A stretch of 64,000 nucleotides of DNA from Bradyrhizobium manausense (GTDB lineage Bacteria; Pseudomonadota; Alphaproteobacteria; Rhizobiales; Xanthobacteraceae), in assembly GCF_018130615.1 (NCBI RefSeq), contig NZ_JAFCKB010000004.1, forward strand, positions 248,001 to 312,000. The letters are read 5' to 3'. A program made the position numbers and the translations under genes. This document shows, piece by piece, positions 29,437-37,507 of the stretch (within the stretch, counting starts at the first letter, position 1; every line of letters begins with the position of its first letter). The notes beneath the pieces are model-generated. The model was not told where the DNA came from. It was given only the letters and a program-made list of their open reading frames with translations, and did not search any database.

Positions 29437-30399
29437 TCAGCGGCTCCGAAAATCGTTGGGCGCACTACCGAAGCGGCGGCGGAAGCTGCGGTTGAAATAG
29501 GAGATGTCGCTGAAGCCGCAGGCCAGCGCGATGTCGCTGACCTTGAGAGCGTCGTTGCGCCGGTCTGCCAGCATGGCGCGGGCCTTGGCCAGCCTGAGCT
29601 CAAGCACGCGCTCGGTGAAGCTTTGCCCGCTCTCGTGCAGCAGCTTCTGGATATAGCCCGGCGACACGCCGATCGTCGTGGCAAGGCGCTGCACCGAGAA
29701 GGCGGGATCGGCAAAGCCTCTTGCGATCAACGCAGTGATCTCGGCATGGCGCGCCGAGCGCATGCCGCGCATCTGCGCCATCACTTGCGCATCGCCGGAG
29801 GCGCCGAGTGCCAGCACCACCAGATCCTCGACCGTGTCGAGCACGTGATCGGCCAGCGCCGGATCGTCGGTCGCCATATCGGGCTCGTCCAGCAGGCAGA
29901 GATAGCGGCGAAGATGCCGCAGCGCCGGCAGCTCCCCGTCGAGCGAACGGCCGACGAGCGCCTCGGCGCGGGCACCGAGCGCACCGAGCATGCGCCGGGG
30001 AAACGCCATCACGACATAATCGCTGGCGCCGACATAGCCGTAGGCCTCGTCGGCACGATAGAGCAGCGGTTGCGAGTCCGGCACGACGGTCTCTCTGCCG
30101 CGCTGGAAAAACCGATGCGTGGTCTTTGCGAGGTTGAAGCCGATGCTGAGCTTCTCGTCGCCTGACGTCGCGATCTGCTGGGTTTCGCGCTGCCCCGCAT
30201 GTGGCGTGCCGCGAAACCGGCACATGCCGAAATCACCGATGCGGGTAAAGCTCCAGTGGCCGGTGAAGGGATCGCTCGACAACCTCTTGAGGTCGTCGAT
30301 CCGCCCGCAATAGGTCTCCTGCCAGAGCCTGAAGCGTGCCTCCTCGTCGTGATGAGCTGAATGCCCATCCGTCGAAACCGCAAATTTCTGGATCGCCAA
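29437..30399 (-). CDS. AraC family transcriptional regulator
   Basis: About 320 residues with a C-terminal double helix-turn-helix AraC/XylS domain: SVQRLATTIGVSPGYIQKLLHE (first HTH) and KVSDIALACGFSDISYFNRSFRRRFGSAPNDFR (second, near residue 285-317). The N-terminal 200 residues are an AraC-binding-like (AraC_binding_2) sensing domain. I set the start at the TTG at 30399 (LAIQKFAVSTDGHS...), because the in-frame residues upstream to 30534 do not resemble the family. Transcribed divergently from the autotransporter across 248 bases, so it may regulate that gene. Ligand unknown. Confidence 0.85.
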   Translation of the reverse strand: MAIQKFAVSTDGHSAHHDEEARFRLWQETYCGRIDDLKRLSSDPFTGHWSFTRIGDFGMCRFRGTPHAGQRETQQIATSGDEKLSIGFNLAKTTHRFFQRGRETVVPDSQPLLYRADEAYGYVGASDYVVMAFPRRMLGALGARAEALVGRSLDGELPALRHLRRYLCLLDEPDMATDDPALADHVLDTVEDLVVLALGASGDAQVMAQMRGMRSARHAEITALIARGFADPAFSVQRLATTIGVSPGYIQKLLHESGQSFTERVLELRLAKARAMLADRRNDALKVSDIALACGFSDISYFNRSFRRRFGSAPNDFRSR

Positions 30400-30610
30400 A
30401 CCTAGCCCCGATCGCCCATTCAAGCCCTCACATTTGTCCGGCCCGCGGCAAAAGGGTTCAAGCAATAATCTCCCCTCGCCTTCATGCCCCCGAGAGCGCC
30501 CCGTCCCGTGGCAGAAAGGCGACAAGCCGGCCAAATCGGCACGAGGCGGCCCTGGTCCAAATCCAGTCTAGTCCAGAACAAGACAGCCCCGGCAGCCCAT
30601 GCAAATTGGC

Positions 30611-30630
30611 CAAGTGACTTGATTCACTTG
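30611..30630. promoter_or_regulatory. Inverted repeat before the autotransporter gene, possible operator
   Basis: CAAGTGA, six bases, TCACTTG: 7-base perfect arms, ending 17 bases before the GTG start. A regulator or a short hairpin over the start region could act here. The divergent AraC protein is one candidate, but AraC sites are more often direct repeats. Confidence 0.45.
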
Positions 30631-30647
30631 CTAATTCTGGGTGAGAC

Positions 30648-33600
30648 GTGAAACTCCTGTCTGCGTATCGATCCTCGCTGCTGGCCTCTTCGACGCTTCT
30701 GACCGTCCCGTTCCTCGGCATGACGCAGGCCATGGCCTGCGTCGCCAATGGCACGACGACGGTCACCATCAACTGCGCGTCCGACACCGCCACGACGAAC
30801 ACCACCAACACATCCAGCGCCAATACCAATACCGACGATCGCATCCAGTCATTCGATGCCAACCTCGTCGGCACCATTCCGACCGGGCTCGGGTCCGGGG
30901 TCATCGTCGCCGGCGCGGGGTTCGAGTTGAAGGCGGCAGGCACGACACCGCACACCATCGACATGACCAACAACGGCGCGGTCAGCGTCCCCCTTGCCGG
31001 CGTGACGACCGGTGCCCTGCAACTCGACGGCAATGGCGGTGCGATCACCTATGGCGGCTCGGGAACGGTGGCCGGCGGCAGCAACAATATCGGACTCTAC
31101 ATCGCCAACGCCGCGGGCGACATCACCTTCAACGGCACCGGCAAGATCTCCTCTGGCTTTGGGTCCGGCATCTATACGCAAACCACAGGCAGCGGCGTCA
31201 CCACGCTGAACATCGCCAATGACGTGACCGGCGCCGGCGTGTTCTTCGGCGCGATCGCGGCCTTCGGCGTCAACGGCCTGACCACCATCAACATGACCGG
31301 CGGGACGGTGAGCGGAAACACCGCCGCAATCGAAGCCCACTCGAACCTCAATGGCGGCGTCACGGTCAACATGACCGGCGGTTCGCTCGGGGCGTCGGCG
31401 GCGGCGCCCGCCGGCAACATCGGCATTTTTGCGCAGAGCGCCGGCGCCTTCGGCGACGTGTCCGTCACGTCGGGCCAGATCTTTGCGAAATACACCGGCA
31501 TCTTTGCGGGGAACACCAACACTTCGGGCCTCGGCAACATCAAGGTCGACGTCAACGGAGCTGTCGTCGTCACCACGGCTCCGGTCGCCATCAACCAGGG
31601 CGCCGTTGTCGCGAACCATGCCGGCAGAGGCAACGTCACCGTCAACGTCAACGCTCCCGTCACGGCACTGGTCAACGACGCCATCGGCGTCAGCGCGACG
31701 AGCACGGGAACCGGCTCGGTCACCGTCAATGTCAACGCCGACATCAACGCCGGCACCAACATCAACGGCCGCGGGGTGACCGCGGGCGCCACCGGCGGCT
31801 ACACGAATATCATGATGACATCAGGCACGATCCAGAGCGGCGGCGACGGCCTGCGCGCGGCCGCGCTTGGCGCCTTCAGCGTCAACGTCGCCATGACGGG
31901 CGGCCAGATCGGTGGCCCCGGCGGTCCCGGCGTCGCCCAATCGGTCGGCGGCAGCGGTATCGTCGCATCGAACCTGACGGGAGCCACCGGCAGCATCAAC
32001 ATCATCTCCGGCAAGATCTACGCCGACACGATGGGCGTCGTCTCCACGATCGGCAACGCCGCGAACAACTACAACACCGTCATCACCGCGAACGGCGCGA
32101 TCAGGGCTGGCTCCTTCGGCATCAGCGCGAGCACCGCCGGCACGGGCGCGATCCTCGCGACCACCAACGCCAGCGTCGTCGGCAGCACCGGTGTCGCGTT
32201 CTCCGGCGGCTCCGCCAACAGCCTGACCAATTCGGCGACCGGCAACATCTCGACGCTCACCGGCGTCAACGGCTACGCCGTGCTCGGCGGCACCGGCAAC
32301 GAGACCGTGAGCAATCTCGGCACGATCACCGGTCAGGTCGATCTCGGCGGCGGCACCAACAGTCTCACCAACCAGAGCACGGGCCTGCTCAATTCCGGCA
32401 CGCTGGTCGCGGTCGGCACCGGCAACAGTTTCACCAACAAGGGCAGCTATGCGCCCGGCGGTGCCGGAACGGTGATGACCACGAACCTCACCGGCAATTT
32501 CATCCAGACGAGCAGCGGCGTCTATATGGTCGACGTCACCCCTGCGACTTCCGACAAGACGTCCGTGAGTGGCACGGCCAGCCTGGCGGGCACCGTGCAG
32601 GCGACCTTCATGCCGGGCAACTATGTTGCGAAATCCTATACGCTGCTCTCGTCGGGCGGACGCTCCGGCACGTTTGCGACCCTGAACACGATCGGGCTGC
32701 CATCGGGCTTCACGGCCAGCCTGTCCTATAACGCAACCGATGCGAAGCTCGACCTCATCGCGACGCTTGGCGGCACCGGTGGTGGTGGCGGCGGAGGCGG
32801 AGGTGGCGGGACCGGAGGCGGCGGAGGTGGTGGCGGCGGGACCGGAGGTGGTGGCGGCGGCAGCATCAGCACAGCCCTGACCACAAACCAGTCCGCCGTG
32901 GCGACGTCGCTGAACAATTATTTCAACGCCGGCAACGGGCTGCCAGCGCAATTTATCCCGCTGTTCGGCCTGAACGGCACGTCGCTCGGAAACGGCCTCG
33001 ATCAGATCTCCGGCGAAGTCGCGACCGGTGCACCGGCCGCAGGATTTCGCCTGACGGATTCATTCCTCAACATGATGCTGGATCCGTTCCTGGAAACCCA
33101 GCTCGGCGAAGGACCAGCACGGCCGCGCGCGATTGGCTATGCATCGGAGCCCGCGCTTCCGCCGGCAGTTGCGGCCGCCAACAACGCCATGGGCATGGCG
33201 TCGGCGCTCGACACGGTCGAGCGACGCTGGGGCACCTGGGCTGCGGCCTATGGCGCGCAGGCCAGGCGCAGCGCCGACACGGTGATCGGCAGCCATGCGC
33301 TCGACGCGCGCAACGGCGGCGGCGCGGCCGGTGTCGACTATCGCGTCTCCGCGAACACCGTCATCGGCGCCGCGATCTCAGGCGGCTTCACCAATTGGGG
33401 GGTGGACACGCTCGGCTCGGGCCGCGGCGAGACGTTCCAGGCCGGGCTCTATTCCTCGACGCAGCTCGGCAATGGTTACGTGTCGGCGGCAGCCGTCTAT
33501 GGCTGGCACGACCTCAGCACAAATCGCACCGTGATGCTGCCGGGCGCCTTCGATCGGCTGGACGCCAGCTTCAAGGCGCAAAACTACGGCGGCCGCATCG

Positions 33601-34067
33601 AGGCCGGTTATCGCATCGCGCTGATGAATTTCGGCATCACGCCCTATGTCGCCGGACAGGCCCAGAGCTTTCACACGCCCGCCTACACCGAGACCGGCGT
33701 CGCCGGTGCCGGCGGCTTTGCCCTCGCCTACGCGGCACAAACCTCGACGCAAGTTCGCAGCGAGCTCGGATCGCGTTTCGACAGCCGCTTCCTGCTGGAC
33801 GGCGGCGCCGAGCTGATCCTGCGCGGCCGCGCAGCCTGGCTGCACGATTACTCCGACCGGATCACGTCAACGGCAGCCTTCCAGGTGCTGCCGGGAACGG
33901 AGCTCACTGTGACCGGCGCTGCACCGGTTCGCGATGCGGCACTCGTCTCGCTCGGCAGCGAATTGCGCTTCGCACGCGGCTTCTCGCTCGCTGCGAAGGC
34001 CGATGCCGAGCTGTTCGGTCGCGGCAACGCCTACTCCGGAACGGCGACGCTGCGCTACGGCTGGTAG
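30648..34067 (+). CDS. Autotransporter outer membrane beta-barrel domain protein
   Basis: 1139-residue surface protein. The start is a GTG; residues 1-31 (KLLSAYRSSLLASSTLLTVP...AMA) are a Sec signal with cleavage after AMA. Residues about 35-690 form a Gly/Asn/Thr-rich passenger of repeated short beta-helix-like segments (INMTGGTVSG, VTVNMTGGSLGA, VTVNVNADI). A glycine-rich stretch of about 35 residues (708-741) links it to the rest. From about residue 860 a type V autotransporter beta barrel follows and ends in ATLRYGW with a terminal aromatic residue, the outer membrane sorting signal. Passenger function (adhesin or enzyme) cannot be read; no protease motif is seen. Confidence 0.92.
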   Translation: MKLLSAYRSSLLASSTLLTVPFLGMTQAMACVANGTTTVTINCASDTATTNTTNTSSANTNTDDRIQSFDANLVGTIPTGLGSGVIVAGAGFELKAAGTTPHTIDMTNNGAVSVPLAGVTTGALQLDGNGGAITYGGSGTVAGGSNNIGLYIANAAGDITFNGTGKISSGFGSGIYTQTTGSGVTTLNIANDVTGAGVFFGAIAAFGVNGLTTINMTGGTVSGNTAAIEAHSNLNGGVTVNMTGGSLGASAAAPAGNIGIFAQSAGAFGDVSVTSGQIFAKYTGIFAGNTNTSGLGNIKVDVNGAVVVTTAPVAINQGAVVANHAGRGNVTVNVNAPVTALVNDAIGVSATSTGTGSVTVNVNADINAGTNINGRGVTAGATGGYTNIMMTSGTIQSGGDGLRAAALGAFSVNVAMTGGQIGGPGGPGVAQSVGGSGIVASNLTGATGSINIISGKIYADTMGVVSTIGNAANNYNTVITANGAIRAGSFGISASTAGTGAILATTNASVVGSTGVAFSGGSANSLTNSATGNISTLTGVNGYAVLGGTGNETVSNLGTITGQVDLGGGTNSLTNQSTGLLNSGTLVAVGTGNSFTNKGSYAPGGAGTVMTTNLTGNFIQTSSGVYMVDVTPATSDKTSVSGTASLAGTVQATFMPGNYVAKSYTLLSSGGRSGTFATLNTIGLPSGFTASLSYNATDAKLDLIATLGGTGGGGGGGGGGGTGGGGGGGGGTGGGGGGSISTALTTNQSAVATSLNNYFNAGNGLPAQFIPLFGLNGTSLGNGLDQISGEVATGAPAAGFRLTDSFLNMMLDPFLETQLGEGPARPRAIGYASEPALPPAVAAANNAMGMASALDTVERRWGTWAAAYGAQARRSADTVIGSHALDARNGGGAAGVDYRVSANTVIGAAISGGFTNWGVDTLGSGRGETFQAGLYSSTQLGNGYVSAAAVYGWHDLSTNRTVMLPGAFDRLDASFKAQNYGGRIEAGYRIALMNFGITPYVAGQAQSFHTPAYTETGVAGAGGFALAYAAQTSTQVRSELGSRFDSRFLLDGGAELILRGRAAWLHDYSDRITSTAAFQVLPGTELTVTGAAPVRDAALVSLGSELRFARGFSLAAKADAELFGRGNAYSGTATLRYGW

Positions 34068-34073
34068 AAGCGT

Positions 34074-34104
34074 GAAGGGCCGCCCGTGGGCGGCCCTTCT
34101 GTTT
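34074..34104. terminator. Bidirectional intrinsic terminator between autotransporter and slipin genes
   Basis: GAAGGGCCGCCC, a two-base turn, GGGCGGCCCTTC: a 12-base perfect stem followed by TGTTT on the + side. It lies between the convergent autotransporter and slipin genes and can serve both. Confidence 0.88.
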
Positions 34105-35266
34105 ACGCGCTCTCGGGCGCCTTGAGGCGCACGAGCCGGGTCAGGAGGGCATCGAGGCCCTCACCGCTCGTGGCATGGAGGTCGATGCGGCCGACCTTCT
34201 CGACCAGCCGCTCCAGCGACTCCAGCTCCTTGAGCCGAAGCAGCAGAGGGTTCTCCTCCATCAGGCGGGCGGTGTTCAGGAGCGACCGCGTCGCCGCCGT
34301 CTCCTCCTGCCGGCGGATCAGGTTCGCCTTGGCGACCCGCTCCGCCTCCACCACCTTGTTCACCAGCTCCCGGATCTCGCCGGGCAGGATCACGTCCTTG
34401 ACGCCGAGCTCGGTCACCTCGACACCGGACTCCGCGACGCGTGCACGCACATGGTCGCGCAGCTCCGCATCTAGCGCCGCCTTCGCAGACAGCACCTCGT
34501 CCAGCGTCCGGCCCGCGACCGCCTCGCGGATCGCGAACTGCACCAGGCGGTACAGCCACGCATCCACGTCGGGCACGGTCGCAACCGTGCGCTCGGGATC
34601 GACGATCCGGCGGAACGCCGTCAGCGTCACCCGCAGCGCGATGCGATCCTTGGTCAGCATCTCCTGCGCGGTGATCTCGACCGCCTGGGGCCGCAGGTCG
34701 AGGCGCTTCACCTCGATCTTGCGGCCGACGGTCCAGAAGGCGTGCCGGCCGGGCGCGAGCCGCTCCACGAGCCGGCCCTCGACATAGAGCAGGCCCGCCT
34801 CGTGGTTCTCGACCACGGTCTCCGACGTCACGGTCGAGCGGTTGCGCTCGATCATGGTCAGGTGCCGCGCATCGACCCGGGGATCGCGCGACACATCGAT
34901 GCGCTCGACATCGATGCGGGTTGCGACCTTCCAGTAGACACGCACCTGCCAGGGCGTCATCAGATGCACGGGACGGCCGTCGAGGCTGACGATCGCAATC
35001 TCGTCCGCCCCGGTCTCGACCGCCTCGAACAGCTCGGCGGCAAGATCCGGCCGCGCGGCCTTGAGCACCGCGTAGCGATCCGTGGGGAATTCGGTACCCA
35101 CGACGTTGTACACAGTGGCCGTCAGCTCGTTGCGCAGGTCGAATAGCCGATGCCGACCGGGCGCGAGCACACGCTCGAGCTGGCCGTTCCGCGTGAGTAG
35201 CGCGCGCTCACCGTCCTTCACGGTGATGGCGGTGGTCAGCAAATGCCAAGTCTTCTGGGTCGTCAC
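34103..35266 (-). CDS. Slipin / SPFH (band 7) family protein without membrane anchor
   Basis: 387 residues. The protein has no N-terminal transmembrane helix, unlike stomatin-type slipins. An N-terminal unit (ITVKDGERALLTRNGQLERV...PGRHRLFD, residues 14-43) recurs as VVENHEAGLLYVEGRLVERL...PGRHAFW at 151-178. The SPFH core then runs 180-320, ending in the coiled-coil VNKVVEAERVAKANLIRRQEETAATRS. The start is the GTG at 35266 with AAGGAGG seven bases upstream; the frame is open to 35461 but no homology supports it. Two tRNA-like sequences lie upstream on the same strand. Slipins of this form accompany RtcB/Ro60 RNA-repair operons, as I recall, but none of those genes is here. Confidence 0.88.
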   Translation of the reverse strand: MTTQKTWHLLTTAITVKDGERALLTRNGQLERVLAPGRHRLFDLRNELTATVYNVVGTEFPTDRYAVLKAARPDLAAELFEAVETGADEIAIVSLDGRPVHLMTPWQVRVYWKVATRIDVERIDVSRDPRVDARHLTMIERNRSTVTSETVVENHEAGLLYVEGRLVERLAPGRHAFWTVGRKIEVKRLDLRPQAVEITAQEMLTKDRIALRVTLTAFRRIVDPERTVATVPDVDAWLYRLVQFAIREAVAGRTLDEVLSAKAALDAELRDHVRARVAESGVEVTELGVKDVILPGEIRELVNKVVEAERVAKANLIRRQEETAATRSLLNTARLMEENPLLLRLKELESLERLVEKVGRIDLHATSGEGLDALLTRLVRLKAPESA

Positions 35267-35601
35267 GACACGCCTCCTTCGTTTGCCGCCGGCCCGTAGG
35301 CCATGCAGCAGGTTTTCAAATTGCAAAGGACGTGAGGACGCGGACGACGCTTCCCGGGAAATCGGCGGACCGGGGCTTGAGCTTGCGCGATGACGGGCGC
35401 ACGCGCGCGATCGCTCGACGCGTGTCGAGCGTTCATGCGGAGCCACCCGGCATCGACGCAAGCGGTATCTACCCGCGGCGCAAAGCCGGTCTCACAGTGT
35501 CTAGGTTCGGACGGAAAGCCTTGCGGCAAAACGGCCGGACTGCGACTGAAGCGCGCGTCCGGTCCTCGTCAGAGGTATCAGCTTTTCAGGCTGAAACGGA
35601 G
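35267..35601 (-). other. 335-base non-coding leader between slipin and the tRNA-like pair
   Basis: No gene is seen. On the minus strand it contains possible hairpins, for example CCGGAC facing GTCCGG near 35550-35580 and TTTCAG facing CTGAAA next to the 3' end of the second tRNA-like sequence. If the promoter at 35844-35872 is real, this stretch would be part of a long 5' leader of the slipin mRNA carrying the tRNA-like units. Confidence 0.5.
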
Positions 35602-35676
35602 CGCTTGGAGCGGGATTCGAACCCGCGACCCGATGATTTTAACGTCACCTGCTCTACCCAACTGAGCTATCCTTTG
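35602..35676 (-). ncRNA. Degenerate tRNA-like sequence B (Asn-type anticodon arm)
   Basis: A tRNA fold can be traced. The D arm is GCTC-AGTTGGGTA-GAGC. The anticodon stem GGTGA/TCATC encloses an eight-base loop CGTTAAAA instead of seven. The variable region is GGGTC and the T arm is a perfect GCGGG-TTCGAAT-CCCGC. The acceptor stem pairs at only the three inner base pairs (GGA/TCC), and no CCA is encoded. D and T arms are canonical, so this is not random, but it is unlikely to be charged or used in translation. It abuts sequence A with no gap. Confidence 0.8.
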
Positions 35677-35748
35677 TGGGACAAGAGACCGGAATCGAAC
35701 CGATGCCTTCGGGTTTCAGCCCGACGCTCTCCATGAGCTACATCCTGC
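35677..35748 (-). ncRNA. Degenerate tRNA-like sequence A with encoded CCA
   Basis: Seventy-two bases. The acceptor strands GCAGGAT and CTCTTGT pair in six of seven positions with two wobbles, then C and an encoded CCA. The D arm GCTC-ATGGA-GAGC has a shortened loop. The anticodon stem TCGGG/CCCGA resembles that of methionine tRNAs but has a six-base loop CTGAAA. The T arm ATCGG-TTCGATT-CCGGT is intact. Loop lengths rule out a normal elongator tRNA. It ends exactly where sequence B begins, so the two could be made as one transcript and processed. Confidence 0.8.
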
Positions 35749-35843
35749 TTTTGCCTTCATTCGGCGGAACACGAAACCGGAGACCGGCCCGCGCCAGCCG
35801 GGATCTCAGAGAGCCCGGACACATGGCCTAGCGAAGGAGCGCG

Positions 35844-35872
35844 CTAATAGACGAAGCACGTTCGGGTTGCAA
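35844..35872 (-). promoter_or_regulatory. Possible sigma-70 promoter for the tRNA-like/slipin unit
   Basis: On the minus strand TTGCAA (35872-35867), seventeen bases, then TATTAG (35849-35844). Each hexamer matches the sigma-70 consensus at 4 of 6 positions with ideal spacing, about 95 bases before tRNA-like A. I looked for a sigma-54 (RtcR-type) GG-N10-GC site in this region and found none that is convincing. Confidence 0.35.
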
Positions 35873-35940
35873 GGGGGCAAGCGAAAGAATTTCATCACGC
35901 GCCTTGCGCTGTGACGCGCTGAGCACATCCAGACATCTCC

Positions 35941-36774
35941 TCACTCTCGCGACATGTCCTGGAAGCACGCCCTCACCCAGTCGATCGTCACGCGCGCTGC
36001 GGCGTCGCGCTTGAGATGATTTTGCACGAGCAGCCAGACGTCGCGACGCTTCGGCAGCAGCGTGGCGCGCAGGCGGCGATCGCCGAGCAGGTCCGCGCAA
36101 CTATACTCCGGCAACACGCCTGCGCTGTGATGCGCGCGGATCAGATTGCGAATGACACGGACATTGTCGGTGACGCAGCGCGCCCGGACTTTCCGGGTGC
36201 GCAGGAACTGCATCTCGGGAATGGTCCCGAGTTCATCCGGATAAGCGCACAGCACCGGCTCGCTCTCGGTTGCGACCGGTTCAAAATAATAGAGCTTGAT
36301 GTCGGCGAGCTTCGAGATCGCAAAGTCGCCCTTGTCCGGCTTGCGCAGGCGGATGGCGAGATCAGCTTCCCAGCGCGCGAACTTGACATTCTCGCTCGAC
36401 GTCAGGAATTGCAACGTCAGCCCGGGATTGGCGCGCAGGAAATCGCTCGCGCGCGGCGACAGCACCTGCTCGGCAACCGTGTTGGTGGAGGCGATGCGCA
36501 GGCGCCCCACCGGACCTGCCAAACTCTCACCGACGCGGCCGATCTCGGCGGCGTGGGCGGCCATCGCCTCGACATGCGCCAGCACCGCCTCGCATTGCCG
36601 CGTCGGCTTGCGGACGCCGTCGGCGGCCTCGAACAGGCGCAGGCCGAGCGCGCGCTCGATGCGCGACAGCCTGCGTCCGACCGTGGTCTCGTCGATGCGC
36701 AGGCGTACGCTGGCGCCGGCATAAGTGCCCTCGTCCCTGACGGCAGCGATGATACGGAGGTCGTCCCAATTCAT
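35941..36774 (-). CDS. LysR family transcriptional regulator
   Basis: 277 residues. The N-terminal winged HTH begins MNWDDLRIIAAVRDEGTYAGASVRLRIDETTVGRRLSRIERALGLRLFE, followed by the linker helix and an effector-binding domain from about residue 90. It faces an isochorismatase-family gene at 36902 across 127 bases that hold three phased CTGCAATATC-type repeats, so it probably regulates itself and the divergent hydrolase/GST pair. The effector is unknown. Confidence 0.92.
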   Translation of the reverse strand: MNWDDLRIIAAVRDEGTYAGASVRLRIDETTVGRRLSRIERALGLRLFEAADGVRKPTRQCEAVLAHVEAMAAHAAEIGRVGESLAGPVGRLRIASTNTVAEQVLSPRASDFLRANPGLTLQFLTSSENVKFARWEADLAIRLRKPDKGDFAISKLADIKLYYFEPVATESEPVLCAYPDELGTIPEMQFLRTRKVRARCVTDNVRVIRNLIRAHHSAGVLPEYSCADLLGDRRLRATLLPKRRDVWLLVQNHLKRDAAARVTIDWVRACFQDMSRE

Positions 36775-36803
36775 GGATTGAGGCTACATCGGCTGCGCCA
36801 AGC

Positions 36804-36844
36804 CTGCAATATCGCAGCCACCCGCTGCAATATCCCTGCATATC
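36804..36844. promoter_or_regulatory. Three phased CTGCAATATC repeats, probable LysR-binding region
   Basis: CTGCAATATC at 36804-36813, again at 36825-36834 and CTGCATATC at 36836-36844. Repeat starts are 21 and 11 bases apart, close to whole helical turns, as expected for a LysR tetramer on the region between the divergent lysR and isochorismatase-family genes. Confidence 0.6.
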
Positions 36845-36901
36845 GGCAGGCGGCGCCGGCGCTATGTTTGCAGGAGCTCTCGCCTCGGAGATTCCTGAAC
36901 C

Positions 36902-37495
36902 ATGACGACCGCAAAGACCCTGCTGCAGCTCGCCGGCGCCGACCTCACCCCGCCACGTCTTTCCAACGCCGCGCTGGTGCTGATCGACATCCAGAACGAA
37001 TATCTCGCAGGCCCCCTCGCCTTGCCCGATGCCCGGCCCGCGATCGCGCGCGCGGCTGCGCTCTTGGCGCGGGCCCGCGAAGCGGGAGCTGCGATCATCC
37101 ATATCGCCCATCGCGGCAAGGCGGGCGGCCTGTTCGATCGTAGCGCCGACCGCGGCGCCATCGTCGCAGAACTCACGCCGCGCGACGGCGAGCTGGTGAT
37201 CGAGAAGGAGCTGCCCAATTCGTTTGCCGGTACCGATCTCAAGGCGGGTCTTGACGCGACCGACCGCAAGAACATCGTGCTGGCCGGCTTCATGACGCAC
37301 ATGTGCGTCAGCTCGACCGCGCGCGCGGCGCTCGACCTCGGCTTTCGCACAACCATCGATGCCGATGCCTGCGCGACGCGCGATCTTCCGGACGGGCGCG
37401 GGGGCACGCTGGACGCCCGGACCATCCACGAGGTTGCGCTGGCAGAGCTATCCGACCGCTTCGCGATCATCGCGCGCGGCGATGCGCTGAAATAA
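36902..37495 (+). CDS. Cysteine hydrolase of the isochorismatase family
   Basis: 197 residues. The triad positions are visible: D29 in LIDIQNEY, K102 in VIEKELPNSF and C135 in GFMTHMCVSSTA. Family members include nicotinamidase, N-carbamoylsarcosine amidase and isochorismatase; the cysteine makes an amidase or related hydrolase more likely than isochorismatase, which carries Gly or Ala there. Cytoplasmic. A GST-like gene starts 12 bases later and the LysR gene is divergent, so these two genes are probably one LysR-controlled unit. Confidence 0.92.
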   Translation: MTTAKTLLQLAGADLTPPRLSNAALVLIDIQNEYLAGPLALPDARPAIARAAALLARAREAGAAIIHIAHRGKAGGLFDRSADRGAIVAELTPRDGELVIEKELPNSFAGTDLKAGLDATDRKNIVLAGFMTHMCVSSTARAALDLGFRTTIDADACATRDLPDGRGGTLDARTIHEVALAELSDRFAIIARGDALK

Positions 37496-37507
37496 CGGAG
37501 GAATGCG

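Noticed and set aside
35602-35748. Two functional tRNA genes
   Set aside because: Loop lengths of 6 and 8 in the anticodon arms, a short D loop in A and an unpaired acceptor stem in B make translation use unlikely; reported as tRNA-like RNA instead.
35750-35940. Sigma-54 (RtcR-type) promoter for the tRNA-like/slipin unit
   Set aside because: No GG-N10-GC element matching TGGCAC-N5-TTGC was found on the minus strand; the best candidate CTGGCGCGGGCC lacks the GC half.
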